Shown here one piece after another: positions 27,069 through 35,871 of a DNA stretch of 64,000 nucleotides (position 1 is its first letter; each line of letters begins with the position of its first letter). This DNA is from Gluconacetobacter takamatsuzukensis (GTDB taxonomy: Bacteria > Pseudomonadota > Alphaproteobacteria > Acetobacterales > Acetobacteraceae). The position numbers and the translations under genes were made by a program. The notes beneath the pieces are model-generated. The model did not search any database and was not told where the DNA came from. It worked only from the letters and a program-made list of their open reading frames with translations. The stretch covers positions 1 to 64,000 of the forward strand of contig NZ_JABEQK010000002.1 of NCBI RefSeq assembly GCF_014174275.1, read 5' to 3'.

Positions 27069-28721
27069 GTGACAACTTTCACGGCCCGACCAAGCGGCGA
27101 AACTTTACTCCCCCATGCGTTGCGCCGGTTGACTGCCGGCGGACTATGGCTGGCCGCCCTTGTCGGGCTGGCGGGCGAAGCCGGAACCCTTTCCGCCGCC
27201 GCCGCCACCACCCAGGCCACTGCCCCCATCGCGAAGACCGGGCTGGATACCGGTACAGACCCGTCCCATCCCGGTGTGCTGATCCAGCCGCGCGGCGCCG
27301 CGCAGGCGACGAAGCCCGGCAAGGCCGCGCCCGGTACCCAGGCTGCGAATGCCTATGATCGCAGTGCGCATCATCATGCGATCGAATTGGATGCCCTGAC
27401 CGACCAGGAAGGCCTGTCGTGGCTGCTGCCCTCGGAAGTGGACGCGCAGCGCCGCACCGACATGACCGATCCCTATTACGTGCCGACCGGTGCCGCCGGG
27501 CACCTGCTGCCGCAGATCATGCCCTTTCGCGAGCGCTTGCAGCAGAAAGGATTTACATTCTCCCTGACGTACAAGGGGGAAGGGATGGCCGACATCAATG
27601 GCGGCATCCGTCGCGGCATGGATTACGTGCACGAATTCACGCTGCAGATGAATTTCGACCTGGGAAAGATGTCGCGGGCCCTGAACGGCTGGACCATCCA
27701 TACGCTGGTGATGAACCGTGCCGGGCGCGAGGTCTCGCATGACCTGGTCGGCGATTACTATGTGAACCTGATGGAGGTCTATGGCCTGTCGGGCCATGTC
27801 GTGGCGCATCTGGTCGATTTCTATGCCGAGAAAAAAGCCTTCGACAACCGGCTGGATGTCGCGTTCGGCCGCATGTCGCTGACCCATGTCTTCGCGACCT
27901 CGCCGTTGATCTGCTCGTTCATGGTCACCTGTTCGGCGCCCGTCGCGCTGAAGGTCGACCCGGGCTTTGCCGTGTATCCCAAGGCGACCTGGGGCGCGCG
28001 GGCGCGCTTCCGCCCCACGCGCGACACCGCCATCCAGGTGGGTGCCTACGAGGTCCAGCCGCTGGCCGACGGCCCCAGCGGCTGGGCGTGGGCCAGCGAA
28101 ACCCCCACCGGCCTGATGCTGCCGGCGGAATTCACATGGGAGCCGTACCTAACGCGCGACAAGCTGCCGGGCCATTATGTCGTCGGCTATGCCCACGACA
28201 CCACGCGCTATGCCGACGCGCTGGGGACCAAGCCGGGCTATCTGGTTTCGCAGCCGGGGCGTGAGCACAGCGCGCCGATGGACATGTTCTGGTTCGAAAG
28301 CGACCAGATGATCTACCGCATGGGCGGACGCGGGCAGATGGCCGGCGGCTACCTGATGGCCGGCTATATCCACAACACGCCGCATGTCTCGTCGATTTCC
28401 GACGAGGCCTATGGCGGCCTGTCGTTCAACGGGCTGATCCCGGGGCGCGTGACCGACCGGGTGGGCATCCTGTATTCCTGGTACCATGTCAGCGACCGCA
28501 AGCGCGAAGGGCAGACCATCGCCCAGGATGCCGGCCTGTCGCTGGGCAGCCAGGTGCTGGCACCGCAGACCGACTCCCACGTCATCGAGGCGTATTACGG
28601 GGTCGATGCCTGTCCGGGGCTGCTGATCCAGCCGGAGTTCCAGTACATGATCCGCCCCGGCGAGACGTCGCATATTCCCGATGCCGCCGTGGTGGGCCTG
28701 AAAGTGATCGCCTCGCTGTAA
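27069..28721 (+). CDS. oprB: OprB-type carbohydrate porin (second copy)
   Basis: This 550-residue protein is a second OprB-like outer-membrane sugar channel. It starts at a GTG (27069) with GGAG ten bases upstream and has a signal peptide ending at about residue 46. A His-rich, disordered N-terminal stretch (about 50-150) precedes the porin barrel, which shows the FERLQQKGFTFSLTYKG-like opening and the family's long strands. It is unusually long at the N-terminus relative to the first copy, and the barrel end (VIASL) lacks the usual terminal Phe or Trp, so it may be a diverged paralogue. The position opposite gcd suggests it feeds glucose to the periplasmic dehydrogenase. Confidence 0.85.
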   Translation: MTTFTARPSGETLLPHALRRLTAGGLWLAALVGLAGEAGTLSAAAATTQATAPIAKTGLDTGTDPSHPGVLIQPRGAAQATKPGKAAPGTQAANAYDRSAHHHAIELDALTDQEGLSWLLPSEVDAQRRTDMTDPYYVPTGAAGHLLPQIMPFRERLQQKGFTFSLTYKGEGMADINGGIRRGMDYVHEFTLQMNFDLGKMSRALNGWTIHTLVMNRAGREVSHDLVGDYYVNLMEVYGLSGHVVAHLVDFYAEKKAFDNRLDVAFGRMSLTHVFATSPLICSFMVTCSAPVALKVDPGFAVYPKATWGARARFRPTRDTAIQVGAYEVQPLADGPSGWAWASETPTGLMLPAEFTWEPYLTRDKLPGHYVVGYAHDTTRYADALGTKPGYLVSQPGREHSAPMDMFWFESDQMIYRMGGRGQMAGGYLMAGYIHNTPHVSSISDEAYGGLSFNGLIPGRVTDRVGILYSWYHVSDRKREGQTIAQDAGLSLGSQVLAPQTDSHVIEAYYGVDACPGLLIQPEFQYMIRPGETSHIPDAAVVGLKVIASL

Positions 28722-28735
28722 GCCCCCCCCTCGGA

Positions 28736-28765
28736 CCCGCGCGCCGGGATGTCCCGGCGCGCGGG
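28736..28765 (+). terminator. Strong hairpin after second OprB gene
   Basis: The inverted repeat CCCGCGCGCCGGGA/TCCCGGCGCGCGGG (28736-28749 and 28752-28765) is a perfect 14-bp pairing around two bases. It begins 14 bases after the porin stop. No T-run follows, so termination may be Rho-assisted, but such a stable hairpin is a clear transcript end. Confidence 0.7.
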
Positions 28766-28843
28766 CCGCATGGCCGTTACGCGGGCGGCGGCCCACAGAG
28801 AATTTGACTTGAAGCCTTGCCCACCCACATCATGCGGGTGGAG

Positions 28844-28883
28844 GCGAAATGGCCCACCCGCCGCGGCGCGTGGGCCATTTCGC
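28844..28883 (+). promoter_or_regulatory. Attenuator-like hairpin before argD
   Basis: A perfect 14-bp inverted repeat (28844-28857 and 28870-28883, arms beginning GCGAAATGG and ending CCATTTCGC) lies 70-110 bases before argD. A second short pair, CCACCC (28821-28826) with GGGTGG (28836-28841), and an alternative pair GCGGGTGG (28834-28841) with CCACCCGC (28854-28861), are mutually exclusive with it, as in an attenuator. The hairpin overlaps the start and body of a short Arg-rich frame, so translation would open it. A TTGACT at 28804 is a possible -35 box with CATCAT at 28828 as -10. Confidence 0.5.
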
Positions 28884-28938
28884 GTTCGCCATGATCAACC
28901 ACGCCGACATCCGACGAAGCCGGACAACGAAACGATAA
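28849..28938 (+). CDS. Putative Arg-rich leader peptide of the argD operon
   Basis: This 29-codon frame has a strong GGAGG ribosome site (28840-28844) four bases before its ATG. The product has six Arg in 29 residues, with R6-R7 in the hairpin and R22-R23, R25 and R29 at the end. It stops 13 bases before argD, whose own ribosome site is only AAGG. The arrangement is what one expects of a leader peptide that senses charged tRNA-Arg or couples translation to argD. GC-rich DNA favours Arg codons by chance, so the call is tentative. Confidence 0.45.
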   Translation: MAHPPRRVGHFAFAMINHADIRRSRTTKR

Positions 28939-28951
28939 GGTTCCGACCTCC

Positions 28952-30154
28952 ATGATCCCCGCCCTGATGCCCACCTACAACCGTGCCGATCTCGCTTTCG
29001 AGCGGGGCCAAGGCTCCTGGCTGTACACGGTGGACGGGCGACGATTCCTGGACCTGGGCGCGGGGATCGCGACCTCGTCGCTGGGGCACGACCATCCGCA
29101 GCTGGTCGCGGCCATCGCCCAGCAGGCGGGTCGGGTGATGCATGTGTCCAACCTGTACCGCGTGCCGCAGGCCGAGCGGCTGGCCGCGCGGCTGGTCGCC
29201 GCCAGCTTTGCCGACAGCGTGTTCTTCTGCAATTCGGGCGCCGAGGCGAACGAAGGCATGGTCAAGATCATCCGCCGCGCCCAGGCCCATGGCGGCCACC
29301 CGGAGCGCACGCGGATCATCTGCTTCAACGGCGCCTTCCACGGCCGCACGCTGGCGATGCTGTCGGCCACCGGCAACCCGAAATATCTCGACGGGTTCGG
29401 CCCCGTGGTCGAGGGATTTGACCATGTGCCGATGAACAACATGAACGCGCTGCGCGCCGCCATCACGCCCGAGACCGCCGGCATCATGATCGAGCCGGTG
29501 CAGGGCGAGAGCGGCGTCAACATCGCCGATCCGCGCTTTCTGCAGGAGGTCCGCGCCGCCTGCGACGAGTTCGGCCTGTTCCTGGGCATGGACGAGGTGC
29601 AGAGCGGCATGGGCCGGACCGGCCGGCTGTTCGCCCATGAATGGTCGGGGGTGACGCCGGACGTGCTGTCGACCGCCAAGGGCATTGCCGGCGGCTTTCC
29701 CATGGGGGCCATCCTGGCCACCGAGGCGACCGCGAAATACCTGACGGCGGGGTCGCACGGCACCACCTTCGGCGGCGGGCCGCTGGCCTGTGCGGCGGCC
29801 AACGTGGTGCTGGACGTGCTGCTGGCCCCCGGTTTCCTGGACCAGGTGCAGACGCGCGGCACGCAGCTGGCGCAGGTGCTGGATGCGCTGGTCGACGAAT
29901 TTCCGGACCTGTTCGCCCAGTGGCGCGGCATCGGGCTGATCCTGGGCCTGCGCTGCCTGGTCCCGGTCGGGCTGATGCAGGACGCGGCCCTGCATGAGGG
30001 CGTGCTGACCGTCACCGCCGGCGACAACGTGCTGCGCCTGGTGCCGCCGCTGGTGCTGACCGAGGAAGATTGCGCCGAGGCCGGGCGCCGGCTGCGCCGT
30101 GCGGCGCTGCGCCTGCGCGCCCATCAGGCCGCCTCGGCGGAGGATGCGGCATGA
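28952..30154 (+). CDS. argD: Acetylornithine aminotransferase
   Basis: ArgD is a PLP enzyme that converts N-acetylglutamate semialdehyde to N-acetylornithine in arginine synthesis, and can also serve lysine synthesis. The 400-residue length is standard. PLP-binding K243 sits in [14 protein letters not shown]; other class-III marks are N94-S-G-A-E-A-N and D214-E-V-Q. The identity is supported by argF directly downstream, overlapping as ATGA. A leader hairpin and an Arg-rich short frame lie just upstream. Confidence 0.94.
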   Translation: MIPALMPTYNRADLAFERGQGSWLYTVDGRRFLDLGAGIATSSLGHDHPQLVAAIAQQAGRVMHVSNLYRVPQAERLAARLVAASFADSVFFCNSGAEANEGMVKIIRRAQAHGGHPERTRIICFNGAFHGRTLAMLSATGNPKYLDGFGPVVEGFDHVPMNNMNALRAAITPETAGIMIEPVQGESGVNIADPRFLQEVRAACDEFGLFLGMDEVQSGMGRTGRLFAHEWSGVTPDVLSTAKGIAGGFPMGAILATEATAKYLTAGSHGTTFGGGPLACAAANVVLDVLLAPGFLDQVQTRGTQLAQVLDALVDEFPDLFAQWRGIGLILGLRCLVPVGLMQDAALHEGVLTVTAGDNVLRLVPPLVLTEEDCAEAGRRLRRAALRLRAHQAASAEDAA

Positions 30155-31146
30155 ACGCGCTGCCTGCCTCGCCCGCCACCCGGGCCGCGCCGCGCCATTT
30201 TCTGGAACTGCGCGATTTCGACGGTGCGACCCTGCGCGCCATCCTGGACCTGGGCAGCCGCATCAAGCGCATGCAGCATGGGCGGGCGCGCCCGCTGCAC
30301 CCGCGCCTGCCGCTGCTGGGCCGCACGCTGGGGCTGATGCTGTCCAAGCCGTCGACCCGCACCCGGGTTTCCTTCGAGGTCGGGATGCGGCAGCTGGGCG
30401 GCGAGGTGATCCTGCTGTCGCCCGCCGACATGCAGCTGGGGCGGGGCGAGACGATTGCCGACACCGCCCGCGTGCTGTCGCGCTTCGTCGATGCCATCGT
30501 GCTGCGCACCGGCAACGCGGCGGCGCTGCGCGAGCTGGCGCACTGGTCGAGCGTGCCGGTGATCAACGGGCTGACGCCCCATTCGCACCCGGTGCAGATC
30601 CTGGCCGACATCATGACGTTCGAGGAGCATCGCGGGCCGATCGCCGGGCGCACCGTCGCCTGGATCGGGGATGGCAACAATGTCGCCACCTCCTTCATCG
30701 AGGCGGCGCGTCTGTTCGGCTTCCGCCTGCGCCTGGCCACGCCGGAGCGCCATGCGCCGCCGGCCGAGACCGTGGCCTGGGCCCGACAGGGGGGTGCCGA
30801 GATCACCCTGACCACCGACCCGCGCGAGGCCGTGGCGGGTGCGGACTGCGTCGTGACCGATACCTGGGTCAGCATGTCCGACAGTGAGTCCGCGCAGCGG
30901 CTGCTGGCCTTCGACGCCTACCGGGTGACGGGCGGGCTGATGGCGCTGGCCGCCCCCGATGCGCTGTTCATGCACTGCCTGCCGGCCCATATCGGCGAGG
31001 AAGTGACCGAGGAGGTGTTCGAAGGCCCCCATTCGGTGGTGTTCGACGAAGCCGAGAACCGCCTGCATGCGCAGAAGGGCCTGCTGGCCTGGGCGCTGGG
31101 CGGCGAGCACTGGCAGGATTGCGGAGAAGAGGAACCGTCGCGATGA
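30151..31146 (+). CDS. argF: Ornithine carbamoyltransferase
   Basis: ArgF makes citrulline from ornithine and carbamoyl phosphate. The 331-residue product has the carbamoyl phosphate motif S68-T-R-T-R72, H-P-x-Q as HSHPVQI and the ornithine-site H275-C-L-P-A. The start at 30151 has GGAGG eight bases before it and overlaps the argD stop by four bases, so translation is coupled. A short gene and hslO follow in the same direction. Confidence 0.95.
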   Translation: MNALPASPATRAAPRHFLELRDFDGATLRAILDLGSRIKRMQHGRARPLHPRLPLLGRTLGLMLSKPSTRTRVSFEVGMRQLGGEVILLSPADMQLGRGETIADTARVLSRFVDAIVLRTGNAAALRELAHWSSVPVINGLTPHSHPVQILADIMTFEEHRGPIAGRTVAWIGDGNNVATSFIEAARLFGFRLRLATPERHAPPAETVAWARQGGAEITLTTDPREAVAGADCVVTDTWVSMSDSESAQRLLAFDAYRVTGGLMALAAPDALFMHCLPAHIGEEVTEEVFEGPHSVVFDEAENRLHAQKGLLAWALGGEHWQDCGEEEPSR

Positions 31147-31463
31147 CAGGACCGGCCGAGACGCCCGCCCACCCCACGACCACCGAGGATGTTCCGTCCA
31201 CCCCCGGCTGGGTGGAAGGAAGCGTCGAGGCCGCCTTCGCCACCCTGCCCTGTTCGGGGCCGGGGGTGATGGTGCTGCGCAACGCCTATCTGGACTGCCT
31301 GGCCACCGCGCCCCGGAGCGAAGACCTGGATGCAGGGCACGATCGCTGCCGGCAGGCACTGCTGAAGGCCCTGGCCACCCGCGAGAAAATCGGGCCCGAG
31401 GCGCTGCGTGCCTTCGAAATCCGGCTGGAAGCCCTGGAAGCCGAAATCAGCGCGCGCATCTGA
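31143..31463 (+). CDS. Small protein between argF and hslO, unknown function
   Basis: This 106-residue protein starts within the argF stop (ATGA), which is strong evidence that it is translated. It has no signal peptide or membrane span; the second half is helical and charged ([20 protein letters not shown]), perhaps a coiled coil. A function is not recognised. The frame is open further upstream, but that part lies within argF. Confidence 0.7.
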   Translation: MTGPAETPAHPTTTEDVPSTPGWVEGSVEAAFATLPCSGPGVMVLRNAYLDCLATAPRSEDLDAGHDRCRQALLKALATREKIGPEALRAFEIRLEALEAEISARI

Positions 31464-31516
31464 AACGCAGGCATGCCCCGCCGCGGTATGCCCTTGCCCC
31501 TATCCGGAACCACCGC

Positions 31517-32476
31517 ATGATCGATACCCCCGCCTTTCTCGATGCCCATCGGCCGGATGTGCCCGACCTGGTGATTCCGCAGGGCGTGACGCCGTTCTAT
31601 CTGGCCGGGCGGCCGGTGCGGGGGCGGCTGGTGCGGCTGGGGGCGCTGGCGGATGCGCTGCTGAGCCGGCACGACAACCCCGATATCGTGCTGCGCCTGG
31701 CGGGCGAGGCGCTGGCGCTGGTGGGCGGGCTGGCATCCGCCCTGAAATTCCAGGGGTCGTTCTCGCTCCAGGCCAAGGGGGATGGCCCGGTCTCGCTGCT
31801 GGTGGCGGACTGCACCCATGCCGGCGCGCTGCGCTTTCATGCCCATTCCGACGACGACGCGGTGGCGGCGCTGGCGGCGACCGACCCCGATGCCGACGCG
31901 GCGCGGCTGCTGGGCAGCGGGTATCTGGCCTTCACGGTCGACCAGGGGCCGGATACCGACCTGCACCAGGGCATCGTCGCGATCGCCGGGACGTCGCTGT
32001 CGGACATGGCTGCCCATTATTTCGAGACCAGCGAACAGCATGCCTGCTGGGTACGACTGGCCTGCGCGCATACCGATGCCGGCTGGCGGGCCTCGGCCCT
32101 GATCCTGGAGCGTATCGCGACCGAAGGCGGCCTGGCGGCGCAGACGCCGCCCGAGGGCGACGAGGACGATACCTGGTCGACCGCCGTCACGCTGGCGGCG
32201 ACGGTGACGGATGCGGAGCTGCTGGACGACCATCTGTCGTCCGACACGCTGCTCTATCGCCTGTTCCATTCCGAGGATGTCTGCGCCGACCGGCCCCGCG
32301 CGCTGGCCTTCGGCTGCCGGTGCAGCCGGGCGCGGCTGTCGGGCATTCTGGAGACGTTCGGCCGCGAGGACCTGGACCATATGGCCGAGGACGGCACCAT
32401 CAGCATGCATTGCGCGTTCTGCAATATCAGCTTCCGCTTCGGCCGCGATGAGGTCAGCGGCCCCGTGACGGATTGA
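31517..32476 (+). CDS. hslO: Hsp33 redox-regulated chaperone
   Basis: Hsp33 holds unfolding proteins under oxidative stress. The product (319 residues) carries the C-terminal zinc switch: C267-R-C269 and C299-A-F-C302. These cysteines release zinc and form disulfides when the cell meets peroxide or bleach plus heat. The start at 31517 is 53 bases after the small gene; its ribosome site is weak (GGAACC). Placement at the end of an arginine operon is seen in other alphaproteobacteria. Confidence 0.94.
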   Translation: MIDTPAFLDAHRPDVPDLVIPQGVTPFYLAGRPVRGRLVRLGALADALLSRHDNPDIVLRLAGEALALVGGLASALKFQGSFSLQAKGDGPVSLLVADCTHAGALRFHAHSDDDAVAALAATDPDADAARLLGSGYLAFTVDQGPDTDLHQGIVAIAGTSLSDMAAHYFETSEQHACWVRLACAHTDAGWRASALILERIATEGGLAAQTPPEGDEDDTWSTAVTLAATVTDAELLDDHLSSDTLLYRLFHSEDVCADRPRALAFGCRCSRARLSGILETFGREDLDHMAEDGTISMHCAFCNISFRFGRDEVSGPVTD

Positions 32477-32546
32477 CCGGGCGGGCACGGAACGGCAGTT
32501 TTCCCGGGACGTCCTGTATCGATCCCACCGTCGGAGAACCCCCTTC

Positions 32547-33401
32547 ATGCGTCCGTCCCGCCGGGCTGCCCGGTTGCCCATGCTGCTTCTGCTCGCCTGT
32601 CCGCTGCTGCCGCTTGCGGCGTGCAGCGACACGCCTCCGCCGAATTTCGCGCCCATGCGCTACGATTACCTGCCGGTGCTGCGCCTGAACGTGGCGACGA
32701 TCAACACGGTCGATAACGGGCAGCCGGGCAGCGTGCCGGGCGATATCTCGGGCCGCGCGCCCACGCCGCCCGACCAGGCGCTGCAACATATGGCCGCCGA
32801 CCGGCTGATGGCGGCCGGCAGCACCGGCGGCGCCACCTTTACCATCGACCGGGCCTCGATCCTGCATCAGCCGGGCGGGACGCTGGAGGGGCAGATGGAC
32901 GTGCATCTGGACGTCACCAGCCCCAACGGCCAGCGCCAGGGCTATGCCGAGGCCCATGTCCGGCGCACCTTCAGCTCCACGGCCTCGGACAGCGACGGCA
33001 ACGCGGATTCGCCGGCCAATCTGTACTCCATCACCTCGCAGATGATGAAGGACATGAATGTCGAGCTGGAATTCCAGGTCCGGCATCATCTGAACGACTG
33101 GCTGGTCGATACCGCCGGCACCACGCCGAGCGCGATCCAGCAGCAGCAACTGGGCCTGCCCGGCACCCCCGATCCGGCGGCCGTCGCCGCACCGGCCGCC
33201 GCCGCAGCCGCCCCTGCGGTGCCCGCTGCCGCGCCTGCCGCGCCGCCGGCGCCTGCGGTGCCCAGCGAACCCAATGCGATCTTCCCGACCGGCGGCCCCG
33301 AGGCCGCGCCGGCGCCGCGCATGAAGTCGCCGCAGCCGGGTTATCTGACCCTGCCGCCCGGGACCGCGCCTGCTGCGCCGGATAATAGTTCGGGTTACTG
33401 A
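32547..33401 (+). CDS. Putative lipoprotein with Pro/Ala-rich C-terminus
   Basis: The 284-residue product has a lipoprotein signal (LPLAAC, C26) and so should be anchored to a membrane by lipid. A globular part of about 160 residues follows, with no motif I recognise, then a low-complexity Ala/Pro segment (about 205-250). A GGAG site precedes the ATG at 32547. The gene ends at a large AT-rich palindrome cluster that separates it from the convergent dsbD gene. Confidence 0.78.
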   Translation: MRPSRRAARLPMLLLLACPLLPLAACSDTPPPNFAPMRYDYLPVLRLNVATINTVDNGQPGSVPGDISGRAPTPPDQALQHMAADRLMAAGSTGGATFTIDRASILHQPGGTLEGQMDVHLDVTSPNGQRQGYAEAHVRRTFSSTASDSDGNADSPANLYSITSQMMKDMNVELEFQVRHHLNDWLVDTAGTTPSAIQQQQLGLPGTPDPAAVAAPAAAAAAPAVPAAAPAAPPAPAVPSEPNAIFPTGGPEAAPAPRMKSPQPGYLTLPPGTAPAAPDNSSGY

Positions 33402-33438
33402 TGTGATGGGGGCCGGGTTTCTTTGCCCCCCTTACTCT

Positions 33439-33558
33439 CTTCTTTTTCTGAAGAAAAAGAAGCAAAAAGACTTTTGATTCGTTTAGGGATTTTTTGCCGG
33501 GACACGCGATGTCCCTGAACGAATCAAGGTTTTTTGGTTCTTTTTTTCAAAAAAGAAC
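33439..33558. terminator. AT-rich palindrome cluster, bidirectional terminator
   Basis: Three hairpins stand in a row between two convergent genes. The first is CTTCTTTTTC/GAAAAAGAAG (33439-33448 and 33453-33462). The second is a 16-bp repeat with one mismatch (33474-33489 and 33512-33527, arms TTGATTCGTTTAGGGA and TCCCTGAACGAATCAA). The third is a T/A-rich palindrome from GTTC at 33537 to GAAC at 33558. Poly-T runs occur on both strands, so transcription from either side would stop here. Such clusters look like a repetitive intergenic element of this bacterial family, but only one copy is in the window. Confidence 0.75.
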
Positions 33559-33575
33559 GAGAACGCTCGCCCGCC

Positions 33576-35756
33576 TTAGCCTTTCAGCGCATCCAGCACC
33601 AACCCGCTGGTCAGGATCTGCGGCAGGATGCGGCCCTTGGCGTCGCCCGGCGGGTAATAGACGTAGAACGGCACCCCGGCCCGGCCGTGGGATTCCAGAA
33701 ACGCGCTGATGGTGGCGTCGCGGTTGGTCCAGTCGCCTTTCATGTAGACCACATGCTGCGCGCGGAAGGCGGCCTGCACGGGGGCCGACGAGAGGGCCAC
33801 CCGTTCGTTGACCAGGCATGAGATGCACCAGGCCGCCGTCATGTCGACGAAGACGGGCCGCCCCTGGGCCTGGAGCGCGGCCAGGCGGGTGGGCGAGAAG
33901 GGCTCGGTCCCGGCGGGGCCGGAGGCGACCAGGCCGGTATCGGCGCCGGCAGGGGCCGCGCGCAGGCCGGGCAGCATGGCCATGGCCACCGCCAGCGCCG
34001 TCAGGGCCAGGGCGCGGCACAGGCGGATCTGCCGCGCAGGGCCGTCCTGCATCGCCATGCCCTGGGCCAGGCCGGTCAGCCACGCCGCCAGCCCGACCAG
34101 CACCAGCCCGGTGCCCAGCACCGCGATGGCGGTGGCCCCGGCCTGCAACGCCAGCACCCACATCAGCCACACACAGGTGGCCAGGATCGGAAAGGCGAGC
34201 CCCTGGCGCAGGATGTCCATCCATGCGCCGGGGCGCGGCAGGTAGCGTGCCAGCGCGGGCACCCCGGCGAGGACCAGATAGGGGGCGGCCAGCCCGGCGC
34301 CCATGGCGACGAACACCGCCATGGCCACCCACGCCGGCGCGGTGAGCGCGCCCGCGATGGCGGCGCCCATGAAGGGCGCGGTGCAGGGCGTGGCCACCAG
34401 CACCGCCAGCACCCCGGTCATGGCATCGCCCAGATAGCCGCCGCGCGTGACCCCGGCGCCGCCCAGTGCGGCGATGCCGTTGCCCATGCCGAACACGCCC
34501 AGCAGGTTGAGCGCGACCGCGAACAGCAGCCAGCACACGGCGGCGACGAAGGCGGCGGACTGGAACTGGAAGCCCCAGCCGGCCACCGCGCCGGCCGCGC
34601 GCAGGGTCAGCATGATGCCGCCCAGCACCATGAACGCGCCGACCACGCCGGCGGCATAGGCCCCGGCCCCGGCCAGGCGGGCCATGGTGTGCGCGCCGGC
34701 CAGGCGGGTCAGGGCCATCGCCTTCATCATCAGGACCGGGAACACGCAGGGCATCAGGTTCAGGATCAGCCCGCCCGCGAAGGCCAGCAGCAGCATGCGC
34801 AGGCCGCCCGCCGCGCCCTGCGGCGCGGGCAGGGGCACGGTCGCGGCCGGGGCGGCGGGAGGCGCGGCGGGAGCGGCCATGGCCGGGCCGGGGCGGGCGG
34901 AGATGGCCAGCGCGCGGACCTCGCCCGCCGGGTCCTTGAGCATCAGCACGCCGTCCAGCGTCGGGGCGGCGTGGAAGGCGTCGCCGGGCTTCAGCGCCAG
35001 GGTCAGCGTGCCGTCCGCGACCTTCAGCGGCTGGTCGGCGTCCTGGTCGATGGCGCCGGTGGTCAGGGGCATGAACCATGCGTCCTGCACGGCGGTGCGG
35101 CCCAGGCCCGCGCCCGTCAGGCTGAGCGTGCCGTCGGGCGCGATGGTGGCGGCGAAGGGGGAGTCCAGCGGCCGGGCCTGGGCCGCGCGCGCGAATTGCG
35201 GTGCCTCGGCCGAGGGAGACGGGTCGCCGGCGGGCAGGGTCAGGGTAAACTGCCCCTGCTCGGGCACGCAGACCGAGGCACAGACCAGCCATTCGGCGGT
35301 CGCCTTCAGCACCATGGGCCCGTCGCCCGCGCCGGTGGGCTGCAATGTGGCCGGCAGCAGCACGTCGCCGGTATAGCCGTAGGACATCAGCGGCCCGTCG
35401 CGCAGGCGCTCGGGCGCCGGCCACGCGATGGCGCCCGAGGTGCCGGTGGCCCCGCCGCCGGCCTGCACCGCGAGGGTCGGGGCCTCGCCCGCGTCGCCGG
35501 GGTTGATCCAGTATGTGTGCCAGCCGGGCTTGAGCCGCAGGCGCAGGCCGACATGCAGCGGCGCGCCGGGGCGGTAATGGTCGGTATCGGTGACGAGGGT
35601 GGCGATGTCGCGCTCGCTGGTCTGCGCGGCGCTCTCGGCCGCCCGCGCGTGGGGGACGGGGGCGAGGGAGAGGACGACCATCATCGGCGCCAGCCACGAC
35701 AGCAGCGAACCGGACAGGGGCGACCGGGATGGGCAGGGCGCCGCGAACGCGGACAT
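33576..35756 (-). CDS. dsbD: DsbD-like thiol:disulfide interchange protein
   Basis: DsbD moves electrons from cytosolic thioredoxin through the membrane to periplasmic disulfide isomerases or cytochrome c maturation. The 726-residue product has a signal peptide (to about residue 38, ending ARAAES), an N-terminal periplasmic beta domain with the C-x3-C pair in VCASVCVP, about eight membrane spans with the redox cysteines in LMPCVFPV and ATPCTAPF, and a C-terminal thioredoxin domain with C644-I-S-C647. This is the full DsbD/ScsB three-part layout. The start at 35756 is the signal-peptide Met; a TTG 18 bases upstream with GGAG is possible. Confidence 0.9.
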   Translation of the reverse strand: MSAFAAPCPSRSPLSGSLLSWLAPMMVVLSLAPVPHARAAESAAQTSERDIATLVTDTDHYRPGAPLHVGLRLRLKPGWHTYWINPGDAGEAPTLAVQAGGGATGTSGAIAWPAPERLRDGPLMSYGYTGDVLLPATLQPTGAGDGPMVLKATAEWLVCASVCVPEQGQFTLTLPAGDPSPSAEAPQFARAAQARPLDSPFAATIAPDGTLSLTGAGLGRTAVQDAWFMPLTTGAIDQDADQPLKVADGTLTLALKPGDAFHAAPTLDGVLMLKDPAGEVRALAISARPGPAMAAPAAPPAAPAATVPLPAPQGAAGGLRMLLLAFAGGLILNLMPCVFPVLMMKAMALTRLAGAHTMARLAGAGAYAAGVVGAFMVLGGIMLTLRAAGAVAGWGFQFQSAAFVAAVCWLLFAVALNLLGVFGMGNGIAALGGAGVTRGGYLGDAMTGVLAVLVATPCTAPFMGAAIAGALTAPAWVAMAVFVAMGAGLAAPYLVLAGVPALARYLPRPGAWMDILRQGLAFPILATCVWLMWVLALQAGATAIAVLGTGLVLVGLAAWLTGLAQGMAMQDGPARQIRLCRALALTALAVAMAMLPGLRAAPAGADTGLVASGPAGTEPFSPTRLAALQAQGRPVFVDMTAAWCISCLVNERVALSSAPVQAAFRAQHVVYMKGDWTNRDATISAFLESHGRAGVPFYVYYPPGDAKGRILPQILTSGLVLDALKG

Positions 35757-35871
35757 GAACCGGGACAGGATCAAGAACGGAGGCTCCGGAAAATCAGGAT
35801 GGGACCAGTGGCGGAACGGCGGTGCAAGCCGGTGGATTGCCGGTTCCAGGCCATGGACGCATAAGCAGGAT

